A stretch of 64,000 bases of DNA from Xiphias gladius (lineage: Eukaryota > Chordata > Actinopteri > Istiophoriformes > Xiphiidae): the NCBI RefSeq assembly GCF_016859285.1, contig NC_053415.1, forward strand, positions 16,555,001 through 16,619,000. The letters are read 5' to 3'. The notes under the pieces are model-generated. The model was not told the DNA's origin. It saw nothing but the letters and a program-made list of their open reading frames with translations, and searched no databases. Position numbers and translations under genes: made by a program. Below, piece after piece: positions 1-11,500 of this stretch. Position 1 is the stretch's first letter, and each line of letters opens with the position of its first letter.

Positions 1-3000
1 AGCCTTAAATGAGCCTCTTCCAAGTGTCCTTAATGTCTCCCAGATGTAGAGTTCTTCAGTCCTGTTGGCGTCCTTGGTTGGAAGCAAGAGAAACTCGTAA
101 TCTGAAAAATGAAAAGGCCTTGATGGGATGAAGCATCCATTTCCAAAGCTGCATGACACAGCCAGTGTTACACAAGTCATTCTAGTCAAGGATAATTGGT
201 TAAGAAAGAGCGTCGGCAGGGAGTGTCTGAACAAGGTACCCTTCATGCACTCATCTCAGCCCCATAATAAGAGCATGGGGAGGTGTGCTGAAATATAACC
301 CCATCACTATTCATTCTCACCCCCTTGATGCAACAATGACTAGCATGCAGTCTGCTTTTCATTTAAGGGAATTACCTTTGGGAGGCCAGCAGACGTCTCC
401 TGAGTTGCTCTGTGTGTGTTCTTCTCATCCCTGCAGAGCTGTCTCATTAACACAGAACCCAGAAGGCTCGGTTTAGCATAGCCCCATCCCTGTCCTGCTG
501 AAGCCTGCAGCCCGTTGCATGAAAGCCGAAAATAATGACTCACACACATTACAAAATCTGTGTATCCCCAGTTCCAGCACCACTCCCCAGGCTGCTGCAG
601 CTTAGACCTGCAGCCTCTCTAACAAGTAGACTGTAGTGCTGAGGCCACTCAAGACTGAGAGCGTGCGAACAAGAGAGCCAGGAGGGAGAGCTGGGTGTCA
701 CAAGATGTGAAAGAAGTAGCACTAGCTTAGTCTAATTTATGAATTTCATGACAGATTTTGTGACTGTGTGTAGCTTACCTAATGAGGTTTTTGACATGGT
801 ACACGAGTTCTTATAGCTTTTCAAGCTGAAGCATGATCTGTTGTCATATTTCAGATTGGAGTGGAGCAGCTATTAAACTTTTCTTCTGTAAAAAATGAAA
901 AGGCCTAATTATTCAATCATCAGCGGCTACTTCCTTTAGAGCACTTATGAGTTCAGGCCTCATCTCACCAGGGTGTGGCTCATATCATTTACATTTCATT
1001 AAAGCATGCTGTGAGACATCATTGATTTCTCAGTAAACCAGGAGTTTCCATGATGCAAGCTCATGGGTGGGGGGAGCAGTAGACGCGGCACCCATCGGGA
1101 GCTGTCAAGAGCTGTCAGAGGATAGGATCCAGACCCATGGCCAGGAGAGGCCAGGCCAGCCAGCTGTCACCTCTCTGACACTGGCTGAGACCATCCATCT
1201 GGCTGAGAGAGGCCCACCATGGGTGGAGAGAAACTCGCCAGATCCCAGCCTACATGCACATGAAGGCTGGAATGTGCACACACAAGTAGACATGTTTCAT
1301 GTGCGCATAGATACATGAACAAATGTTTATGCACGTACAGTGACATACATGCACTCCTCTATGCATGTACGCCTGTATGAACTTGTACAATGTTGGTACC
1401 AGGGCTATTTTGGGTAATCAACAGCACAATCTGGGGTGCTGTCCACATGAATCATGCCCTCACAGACAGATCCGGGAAACAGAAGTGACACGCCGCCATC
1501 AAGCTGAACAGACACAAATAAACAATTATAACATTCGGCTGTAACTCTCGGTTTCACATACAGTGACTCTCTGTCTCAGAGATTGAGCTTTAACAGCAGG
1601 AGTTGTTTTTTTTTTTCCCCCCACACACCTACACATCATTATGGAATACATAAAAGTCCTCTGCTGGCAATAATGTTTGAATGAGTGGCAAGCTTACTCT
1701 ACTCCAAATTTAGACATGCCACAGTAGTGGATCTATCTCTCCTTACTCCACTGGAATTTTTACTGCTGTGATACTCATGTAAAGTAAAAAAAAAAAACCA
1801 ACATCACTGCACATTGGCCAAGTGTGGAACACATCCACCCTGGCATGTTTAAGTAAGAGGGGTCAGTGGAGTTGCCAGACATATGGAGAACATTTGGAGA
1901 TATTCAGACTCCACATTGACCACAACAGAGACAGACAGAGTGTTGTACATCTTGTTTTGGTAACATCTCGTTTTCATAAAAATCTTAAATACCCACAATT
2001 TTTCCTAAATTTCTGGATATATTTTACTAAAAGAAACACATTTTTCATTTACTATTTTCAGTATTTTTCACTGAAGACTGAAATTCATTATGAAGTTTAC
2101 TGCCATTTGGACACATAACTCTGATAATTGGCCTTAGCCTAATAGTGATACGAAATTGAATTTCTGTCTTTTGGGCCAAATCGTCATCGTTTAGTTCAAG
2201 GATTTTATTCAGCTGGTGAGGACTCAATTAACCAAGGCACAGTTTAAATGTGGGTGACCTCCAAGAAAACCTCCATGTAGGTGACCTTGCCTTTTCCTGA
2301 TTGTGAAGTTAAATACTCAAAGGAGCAGTTGTGTTATGTTTACAGGCTTTTGAATTTCTCTCAGAATTGATTTAATAATTGCTGTGAACAGTTCTCCCTG
2401 CTGTCTATGAATACACCACAAGGGGCTATATGATTGTGGCAGAAATGCCACACTGGCAACAATTACCTAGAGCTGTAGTCCCATTGTTAACAGAGGTTGT
2501 TAAGTATTAAGAGTCAAGAAAAGGTGATCGTATTCAAAGCTTAGGACAAAAACAGCTAAACGTGCATCTCTTTGCACTTGAATGCAATATATATAAATAT
2601 AGGTCATGATTTCATATCACACTCATGAGATGAGAGGCAACAATGAGCCATGAGAAAAGTTACTGAAAGCACAGGGCAAACTCAGGAAGGCAAAGATAGA
2701 CAGAGAAGGAGAGCTGGAGAGATCAATGATAATGTGATCTGATGACATAGTTGAGCGAGCAGTTCCCCTCTGGTGGTCTCACCATCGACCAACTCAGAAC
2801 TGAATAGAGTGAATTTTGTTTGGATTGGCTTTAATCTTTCCATCAGACAATACGAGGCCGACAGTATGCTGCAAGTGTTTTCCATTTTGCCACAGGAGAA
2901 CTGTGTCAGGTTCTGCAAGTGCACAAGCACAGATACGTCAGTGTGGCACACTGACAGGCAGCTTGTTCAAATAAAGAGCTGACAAAGCTCGGAGCTTAGC

Positions 3001-3469
3001 GACTGTTGAGAAAAGTATTTACAGAAACAAATGCACATGACAACAGAAAACAAAAACAAAGTGATTCCATCGGATGGATCTCAGAAACTGTCTGTCCATG
3101 GTGCTGAAAGGATAAATTTCCAGTTGTTAAAAAGGCAATGCATACTTTTTCCAATCCAAGTTAATTACAAATAGTTACAGAGTAGCTTAAAAATGTGATG
3201 AAATGGAAAACATAATCCATGACAGCTACGCCAGAGCAAAGGCAAGCGTATTCAACAGCTTGTGTGGAGCTTATTTTTGACAAATAGCGTCATATGGTGC
3301 TGGTTGTTTCAGACAAAAGAGTGTGAAACCAGATGATGAGTGGTGCTCATTGCATGGTAGTATAGTATGTAAGTCAAAGCGAAAACATGTTGTCCATCTA
3401 TTTTCTATGTCTCAAGAGATGTCCGTGCTTAGCATGACCTTTATCCATTTTAAATGACAGCTTTTCTTG
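1..3469. other. Intergenic, no gene recognised
   Basis: I see no exon-like reading frame with splice sites, no RNA gene and no clear mobile element. Short open frames here (for example near 1067-1318) lack codon-level similarity to any family I know and have no flanking splice consensus. AT-rich vertebrate non-coding DNA. Confidence 0.6.
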
Positions 3470-4135
3470 ACAAACAACACAAGAACAAGACCGAGAGTCT
3501 ACAGTCACGCTAGCAGCTTTGTGAGGCTGTACTTTAAAGCTAAATATTAATGATAAATGGTAACCTCGACATGCTAACATGCTCACAATGACAATGCTAA
3601 CATGTTGAGGTTCTGCTTCTACAATGTTTACCATCTTAGTTTAGCTTGTTAGCATGCTATCCTATGCTAATTAGCACTTAACACAGACTACAGAAGGAAC
3701 TGTCGTGAATGTCAATATAATTTTTCAGGTATTTGTCCATAAATCAAAGTTATGGACAATTTTGGACCCAACGATGTGCATGGATGTCTGTACCAAATTT
3801 AACAATCCATCCAGTGGCTGTCAAGACATTTCACTCAAAACCACAAAAGTCAGAGGATCTTTAGAGTCATTAACATACATAATCTGCGAACCACAAATGT
3901 CTGTACAAAATTTTGTGCCAATCCTTTCATTGGATAGTTCACAGGATAACAGAAAATGTTGACCTGCTGGTGACACTGGAGGAAAAATTGAGGGATCACC
4001 AAAGCCAGAGGGATTCAGCCTCTGGAGAACATAACTGTGTGTAGAAAATTTCATGGCAATCCATCCAATAGTTTCAGCTTGCACCAAAGTGGAGGATTAC
4101 GGATCAACAGACTGACCATGCCATCCCTACAGCCA
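3470..4135 (+). repeat. Degenerate teleost interspersed repeat (gctaacatgctaac type)
   Basis: The segment has a core of repeated 'catgctaacatg'/'gttagcatgcta' words near 3570-3655. About 100-base modules follow that repeat phrases such as 'tgtctgtac(c/a)aaat', 'ggcaatccatccaa' and 'agacatttcactc'. I recall this as a very common fish repeat made of internal tandem modules. A second, shorter copy lies near 36400-36735 in the opposite orientation. It has no coding capacity, so it is non-autonomous; its class was not determined. Confidence 0.6.
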
Positions 4136-7100
4136 CTAGTGTGGCAAATAAACACATCCCATATGATACTAATGTCAAACCACCAATGTTTTATAAAAGA
4201 GGTTTGCCTTTTTTTTTTTTTTAACACTATGTAGTGTTTGGCTCTGTTTCATACTTTGCTGTGTGCTCATACTGTTTAGATAAAATGCACAAATTAGGGC
4301 AGGTTCTGTGTTCCCAACACAAAGATGAAAGCCGTCTCCAAAGCAAATGCCCAAGAGAAGCCATAATGAAAGCTCCAAGATTTTTTTTCCTGGCCATTCA
4401 AAGGAAAATATTTACTTATTATCTTTGCTATTGATGTTTCATATGGAAATTATTGCCAAGACATTGTGTGACGGAGAAAGTGTGCAGGCACAACGATGTG
4501 ACAGATCTTCAAACCCTAGCCAGGCCACAAAGAAATGTCTGAGACTTTATAATTAGCTTTAAACTGTCTTGATGGGAAGGAACCCACCACAAGATTCACG
4601 CAAACATGGCTGCTACTGTGCACACCTTCATTCATCCAGGAGGAGGTCTAATAACCAGTGTTTATATTGTGGTCACCAAATACGTACATGGCAACAGTGT
4701 TGTGTCTGATAGACCCTGTGTTGTTCAAACACACCCAAGGAGTGGATAACATCCTCAAATTAAGTTCCTTAATAGTGGAGTAATGACAACATTATAGCAT
4801 GCAAAAATCTCTGAAATGATCTGGTCAGCCCCCTACCCTTGCAGAGCAAGGCCTCACAAAGGAACTGAGATATATTTGAAGTTACTTAAACTACCTCTGA
4901 TTACTGAGATCATGCTTGGTTCAGTGAGGACAGTCAAACATCTTTTCAATCTTCTACCGTATACCTATTTTATCAGTCCCATATGTAGCATTTATAGGAA
5001 TATAAGTAGTATATTAATAAGTGTTTCCACGCTGTTGGATACTGCCATGGGTATAATAATCTTGCAGCCTTGGGCTCACTTGAATTTTACATGATGACCA
5101 AATGTTAAAAGAAAAATAAAAGCATAGGGTTTAAGTTGGACCCAAATATACAGTCATAAACATCATCACCCTAGAGGGATTGTTAAATATGGGATAATAA
5201 TAACTATGACAAACAATGCTCTGCCTTTACTTCTCATATGGTAAAAGCAGGGTCCAAAGACAATCAGGTTTTAAATAAAGTCTTTTATAGAGATAGGAAA
5301 GGGATATTATTTCATTATTGTGTCTAAACCACACTTAACAATTTATCAACATAATTATTGCCGGCGCCCAGGTTGCACTGTCACAATAAAGTATGGCCCA
5401 GAAAGAGCCAAGAACTTTTATGAGCTGATATTAATTGATTTGTCCTAACCTACCCAGACCTGGTGTCCCTGGGCTCCGCTTCCTCAGAGCAGTGGAGCGG
5501 TGCCAATACTCTGTCCTAACTCTGCATAAAAATAAATGAGAAGCTATGTGGCTAGTTTCTAAAGTCAGAGGATATTGTTCGATTTCACGTCAGCCCTCCA
5601 GGAGGCAATTTAAACAACCCAGCATGCTAATCAACCTGGTATAAAAGGCAGTTCTGGAGGGTGGCCCATTCCTCTTTTTTCCCCCTCTCTCCTATTGCAA
5701 CAAGGCCAAAAAGATCCTAAACAATCTGAGGGGAAAAGTATAATTGGGCTTGTATCTGAGAGAACACTACACTCCAATGTAATATGACTATAAGGTGTTG
5801 AAAAGGAAACAACCATTCTTGCATTAAAGGGCATGCCCTGGCCAGTTGTACAACATGGGCTGACATGCTATTGTTGCATTTTTTCAATATCTAGGAAAAC
5901 ATAAAAAAGCCCCACTGCTATAGCAATCATCCCAGAGAAAAGATACTTATATAAAACATGTTGGCATGGAAAAACAAAGCACTGCTCCACTGGAAGACTC
6001 AGAGCCAGGACGTGAGCTTCCCTGCTGCCGTCAACACATCAACAATGTCTCAGTGGAACCACACTGTGATCCTCGTCTGAAGAGGCAGAGGCCCCCAATC
6101 TCCACAAATAATTCAATACTCTAACATCCCCTCAGTATTTGTTGCGACCACAGAAATATGATAGTGTTCATTCTCTGCTTGTGCCCTGAACCCAAAGGTC
6201 AGGTGGTAGCAGATCACAGACTTCTCTGTGACTCGGAGGTTAAACTAATCTTGCATAACTTTCTCACGTAGCCCAACCAGTGCCCTTAGAAATCTACAAC
6301 AGCTTGTCATTGAGCGGTGGGTGAACCTGATTTATTACATCACTGAGCAGTTTGGTTGACTTGACTGCTGGTTTACTTTGGCAGTTGTGTTGTTCCTCAC
6401 TGAATTCACTGTAGACCTAAAATGAAATGTGCATGTACTCCGTTACTGATACAAACTTCGATGCAATTGTCCAATAAGACATGTTTCTTTGAACTTTTCT
6501 GAATTATATGCTTGAACCAGCTCAGACTCACACTGCATTTTCACAGCCCCTTATCAAAACCTGTCCTGAGCACAAGGCAATATCACAAATATGAATGTTT
6601 TAGACTTTAGATAAATGTTCCGCAGTAAATTCCTGTAAAGCCACATTTCAGTATTACATTCTTCTACAGTGTTTTTGATAAGCATGCCTTTTTAGCCAGG
6701 AATGTCCTTCAACCATCTCAGTGCTGAGGTCTTGAAAAGAAGTAATTTCTCACACCCCAGTTTGAAAATCAGCCCATGACTAGAGGTAAAGACTGATAAA
6801 CAGTGCCCCCTACCGACACAACAATATTCTTACAGTTACTTTGTAAATCCCTTTTTTCTTTTTTCTATGTGAGTAAGTTCAGTTCAACATCAGTGTATTA
6901 CCTTATTTTTCTCTTAATTCATAGCGAGTGTATTGAATTTCATGTCACCATTAACCCCTCCTTCAACTTTTAATGAAATCTACAAGCAAACCCTGCAACT
7001 TTCAATGAACATTCGGGCACTATTACTAATTTTTCTTTTTTTTTTTTTTTTTTTTACAATTCAAAGAAACAGGAATCCAAGCTCTTGATATATATCATGC

Positions 7101-8094
7101 TATGCATTAGCGTTGTCTGTACAGGTAAGTGCACTGAAGGTTGTTCAAAACATCATCAAAAACTACAGCAAGAAAAAAGTAAACAAAACACAAACAAAAA
7201 TCACAAAATAATTAATGAACAATCATTAAAATATAATTACAAAGATAACCTGACCTGTGAAAAATTTCAAGTATTATCACAGCTATGGATTAGCACATAT
7301 AAAAGACATATGACATTCTTTTTTAATTACATGGAAGAACAGATAGATATCTGATGACTGATTTTTAAACGCATGCGTGGGGGTTACCCTTTACAGTGGG
7401 GTCCAAAAGTCTGAGACTTTGGACTCCACTGTGTTGTTAAGTCCTTTATGAATCCAGAGGGGTTTCTGATTCTGATATTACTGTCCCCTTTTAGCCTTGA
7501 CACAGTCACTGCACATCCAACTAAACTTATTTCTTCATAAGATTAGCGTTTACTTGTTATATTGTGGCGAGTTAAATATACAGTATAGGTGCTTACTTGA
7601 TTTATAGAAAATGTAGCATCATCAGTAGAAACCTCTTATGTTACCTTTAAAAAACAGACAATAAAAAATGTAATATAAAATGCAGCTGCTAGTTAAATAC
7701 ATTACATGAATGATATTAAAAGTAGGTAAGGAGTTAAAAGTAACAGGACCAGGGAAATCTTAAGAGAAGAGTACTAACAAGTGTAAATGAAAGCAATACT
7801 TTTTCTGTACTCTGTGTTTAACGTCTGGTACTCTGTCAGCCACATCGTACAAACTGTCATTTCTGTAGTACAATTTCAGGCTCATTTAGTCTCTTGTCCT
7901 TAACTATGTACAAAAGGAGCTAACTCTGTTGTACTTGTGTCAGTCCCACAGTGAATATTTGTCCTCCTTTGGAATGTCTTTGACTGAATGTCCTCCATAC
8001 TCATAAGTGCCCCTTTACATATTTGTATTGATCTTATTCCTTTGCCCTCTGCTATGTTGTATTTGTAACTTCGCTTCACTGTCTACTTCCTTCT
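4136..8094. other. Intergenic, downstream of the CD2-like gene
   Basis: No gene recognised. It holds a poly(T) run near 7031-7055 and AT-rich sequence. Nothing resembles a spliced exon or a structured RNA. Confidence 0.55.
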
Positions 8095-8100
8095 TTTATT
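8095..8100 (-). terminator. Probable poly(A) signal of the CD2-like gene
   Basis: The plus strand reads TTTATT, which is AATAAA on the minus strand. It lies about 50 bases past the second in-frame stop (8148-8150) and about 470 bases past the first TGA (8568-8570). The whole 8148-8884 stretch is therefore probably transcribed, whether or not its distal part is translated. Confidence 0.5.
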
Positions 8101-8147
8101 TTTTAATTTTCAGATCGCCCAGTTGAATGCAGGCCTATTAAACAACT

Positions 8148-8567
8148 TCAGCTTTCTCTTGTATCCCCACTCAGGTATTCATTGCCAGGCTTTTTTTCTT
8201 TTGGGCCAGACTGGTCCTCATTTGTCTCATCAGTTATACCATCACCCTGCCCTTTATCTGTCTCTGCTGTGCTGCTGTCTGGCTGTACCTCAGACTCATC
8301 TGGTGCATACCTGGTCTTCCTTAATGGTTCTTGGTCTGGATCTGCATGGGCAGTGTTCATAGACTCTTGAAAGGCATTGGTTTTACTGTTGTCTGGTTTT
8401 GTTTGTGTGGGGCTCTGAGGTTGCTGAAAGGTTTCGAAAGATAGATTCTGTTCTGTATCTATTTCTTCCCTGTTACCTACAGTATCTGATTCACTGTCAT
8501 CTTCAGATACTGTTTCCGTTTCTAGCTGGTCGTCTTCTCTTGTGTGTGTTTCTCCCTGTGACAGGCT
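8148..8567 (-). pseudogene. Tail-like frame after an in-frame TGA in the last CD2-like exon
   Basis: The exon that begins at 8884 meets TGA at 8568-8570. The same frame then runs open for 139 more codons to TGA at 8148-8150. The extra stretch has the same character as the tail before it: rich in Glu, Asp, Ser, Thr and Gln, with no hydrophobic runs. Examples are TVSEDDSESDT, EIDTEQNLSFE and YAPDESEVQPD. This suggests a former longer tail cut by a nonsense change (CGA to TGA would do it), a readthrough site, a sequencing error, or removal of the TGA by splicing. If read through, the product would be 653 aa. Confidence 0.5.
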
Positions 8568-11500
8568 TCAATCTTGCTCATGCAAAGCTGCTTCTGAACT
8601 ATTCTGTTCAGGAACGGTGGACAACTGTCTCTCCTCACTAGAGTCAACTGATACATTTCTTTCCTCTGAGACTGGTGAGTCAGATTCTCTGGATTTTTTC
8701 TCTGAAATTTCTCCATTAGCCTGATCTGACTTGGCATCTTCCCTATGTCCACCAGCAGTGTCCTTAGTTCCCATATCTGTGGAGTTTTGGGTCAAAGGCG
8801 AACATGGCTGAGCAGTAGGAGACAAGATGCCATTTGCAGGAGGGGACTTTGCTTCCTCATTCTCATCTAACGCCTTCTCTGACTCTGAAACAGTAAAAAG
8901 AGTAAAGAAGTTAGTATCAAAACTGCACCTGTCTGCTAAGAGTTTGCAAAGGGGTTAAGTCAAGGCAGTCTTGGTTTTAAAATCAGTCAGAATCAGTCTT
9001 AGTTGATGGAAGTTTTAGCAGTGAGCAAAGCTAAGAAATCATTTACCATGTAATCAATGGACTGCATTAAAACAAATAAATGAATGAATCAAGCACAGGT
9101 TCTCTTCTTGCTCTATGGTACAGTACTGCCCAAAATAATATCACATTACGGATTCTAAATACATGCCAATCTCTCACTGTCATCACTCTACTGTACTGTA
9201 GACTGAAAAAAAATGTTTCAATTGCCAATTCCGACTCTTATTTCAACAACTTAGCGTGTCTATCCAAACAAGATGCAAAGTCATTTGAATTAGATAAATG
9301 TTTAAAGCAATAAAAATGATAAAAATAATTTGTATAGCATTTTTCTAAAATGACACCTTTTTAGATGACTGCCTTATGACGCAGAATGAAACAACCCCAG
9401 CCAAAGAACATATTAATGAAAACAGAGACGAAATACTAAAAGCGTCACAAAAGAACAGTAAATTATACATGAGAGATAAAGAAGAAAAAATAAAGTATGG
9501 TTAAACACTATTAAAAAAATGACTTAGCATAAAAAAATTACAAGTCAAATAAATCTCAAAAGCTAACCAATGGCTGCTTGCATATGAACCTAACAGCCTG
9601 GCAGCAGCATTTTCTATAAAATAGCGGCAGGAGATGGTCTTTCAAATGATTCCCTGAATAGAACAGTTGCAGTAATCTACCCAGTATGATATGAACACAT
9701 ACATGCAATTTACCCTTAAATGACTTAAATTGGAAATATTTCTTAACTGGATGATGCGAGACTTCACGACATTAGTGGCCAGAAACTCAAAGGACATACG
9801 CCCAGTTTACAGGCACCATGCTAGACACTGAGAAAGTTCCAAAGCTTGATTTTAGCTGGTTCATAGGATTTTGGGTGCCGCAGATGATGTGTCTGAATTT
9901 GATTTGAATAATTGAAACGAATAATGCAGCTCTCAGGTGTTTTGTCACATCCAACATTTAACATTTGCAGTCATTGCTAGGTTTAAATAGGAAATAGCTA
10001 AGCATAGTGAAAAAAAACCCCATAAATCCAATATTACTGCCTTTTTCTTGACGGTTAGTTTCTTTTGTGTTAGCCTGTGTGTGAGTTTTTTTCCCCCCGT
10101 GAGACTGAATCTAGCTTGGATAGTGGTTTCCAAACCTGGCTGTGCAGGAGCAGTGGCTGGTTCAACATCAGACTGTGTGTCCTCCGTACAGTCCAACACA
10201 CCAGCTGGGTCTGGTTCATTTGCCTTCTCAGAGTCTGAACAATCACACTCCGGGACCTTTTCCTCTGTACGTCCTCTGGACTGATCTGCATCTGCATCTG
10301 CATCTCCTTTGTCGTTGCTAGGAAGATTGTCCGGATCCTGACAAAAAGATGGCTTTCTACCCAGAGGGGAAGGAGGAGAAACAGTTTTCTCATCCTTGTC
10401 TGTGCTCCTCTCTAAACCCGAAACCCAGGAAAAAGAAATTATAGAAAAAGAATGCTTTAAGACATCAAACCATAGAGAAGCAGTCAGAGGAGTTGGGTGT
10501 CAAATAGTCCAGTTAGGAGCAATGTGTGATGTTAACATCAAGTAGTGCTGAAACAATAACATGATTAATCGGATTAAAGTATACCTTGATTTCAGTTATG
10601 TTTAAAGCTGAGACACTGGAGTGTAACTCTTCAAAAGCATTGCTATTTCTCATAAAAGGAATCAATCAGGTAAAAACATTCTTTTCTAAACTCTAATAAA
10701 ATTCGAAGCTTAGAAAAAGGTCTAAAAGCGAGAGAATCCAACCTGGGCCTCTGCAACACAGGCAAGTAGTGTTGAAACAATAACATGATTAATTAATCAA
10801 CTCTAATTTCAATTACTGATTAATATTTTAAGTCAACTTAGGTTTCCAATTTGTATGTCATATTACAGATTAAATGATTAATCGTTTTTTTCAAAAAATA
10901 AGAAACAGATGAAGTAATGAAAATAAGAATTAGTTGCAGCTGTTAATTAAGCTAACAATCCATTTTCTAAGAATTGTGTTGTTAGCTAATTATTACAGGT
11001 ATATTAAATTGAACAAAGGCATCGATCAAAACACAGTCTTTACACCTGCTTTTAACACACATTTTTAAAAAAATTGAATCTACACTGACCAAATTTGAGA
11101 TATTTGGAATTAAAGAAGGAATCCTTCCTGGGCAAAATGAGAAGATAAAGGAAAAAAATTCTAAATATTTGTGGATGTTTTATTACTATATTGAATAATT
11201 TCAGTAAGAATGTTTTTTTCCACTCCCTGTCAGTGCTTGTGCCATTCAGTCATCTGGCTGAAGCATAGGACGGATATTTTCTTTTGTAAATTTTATTACT
11301 AGAAAAATGACACTCAGAGAGAAAGTAAACAATGCAGAATGTTCTTTCACCATTATTACAAAGTGTTTTTCTATCAATTTGCTTTAAACCCAGGTTTTAC
11401 TATTGTTGTAGCACATAAACACATTTCCGAGCGACAGTAAAATTTGGGATAAACCTGCTTACAGCTTAAAACAGCTACATAAAAACACCCCAAGCCAGGG

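Noticed and set aside
1067-1318. Plus-strand open frame near a slightly GC-richer patch
   Set aside because: Low-information sequence with gtc/cag words, no splice sites matched, and the opposite strand is equally open.
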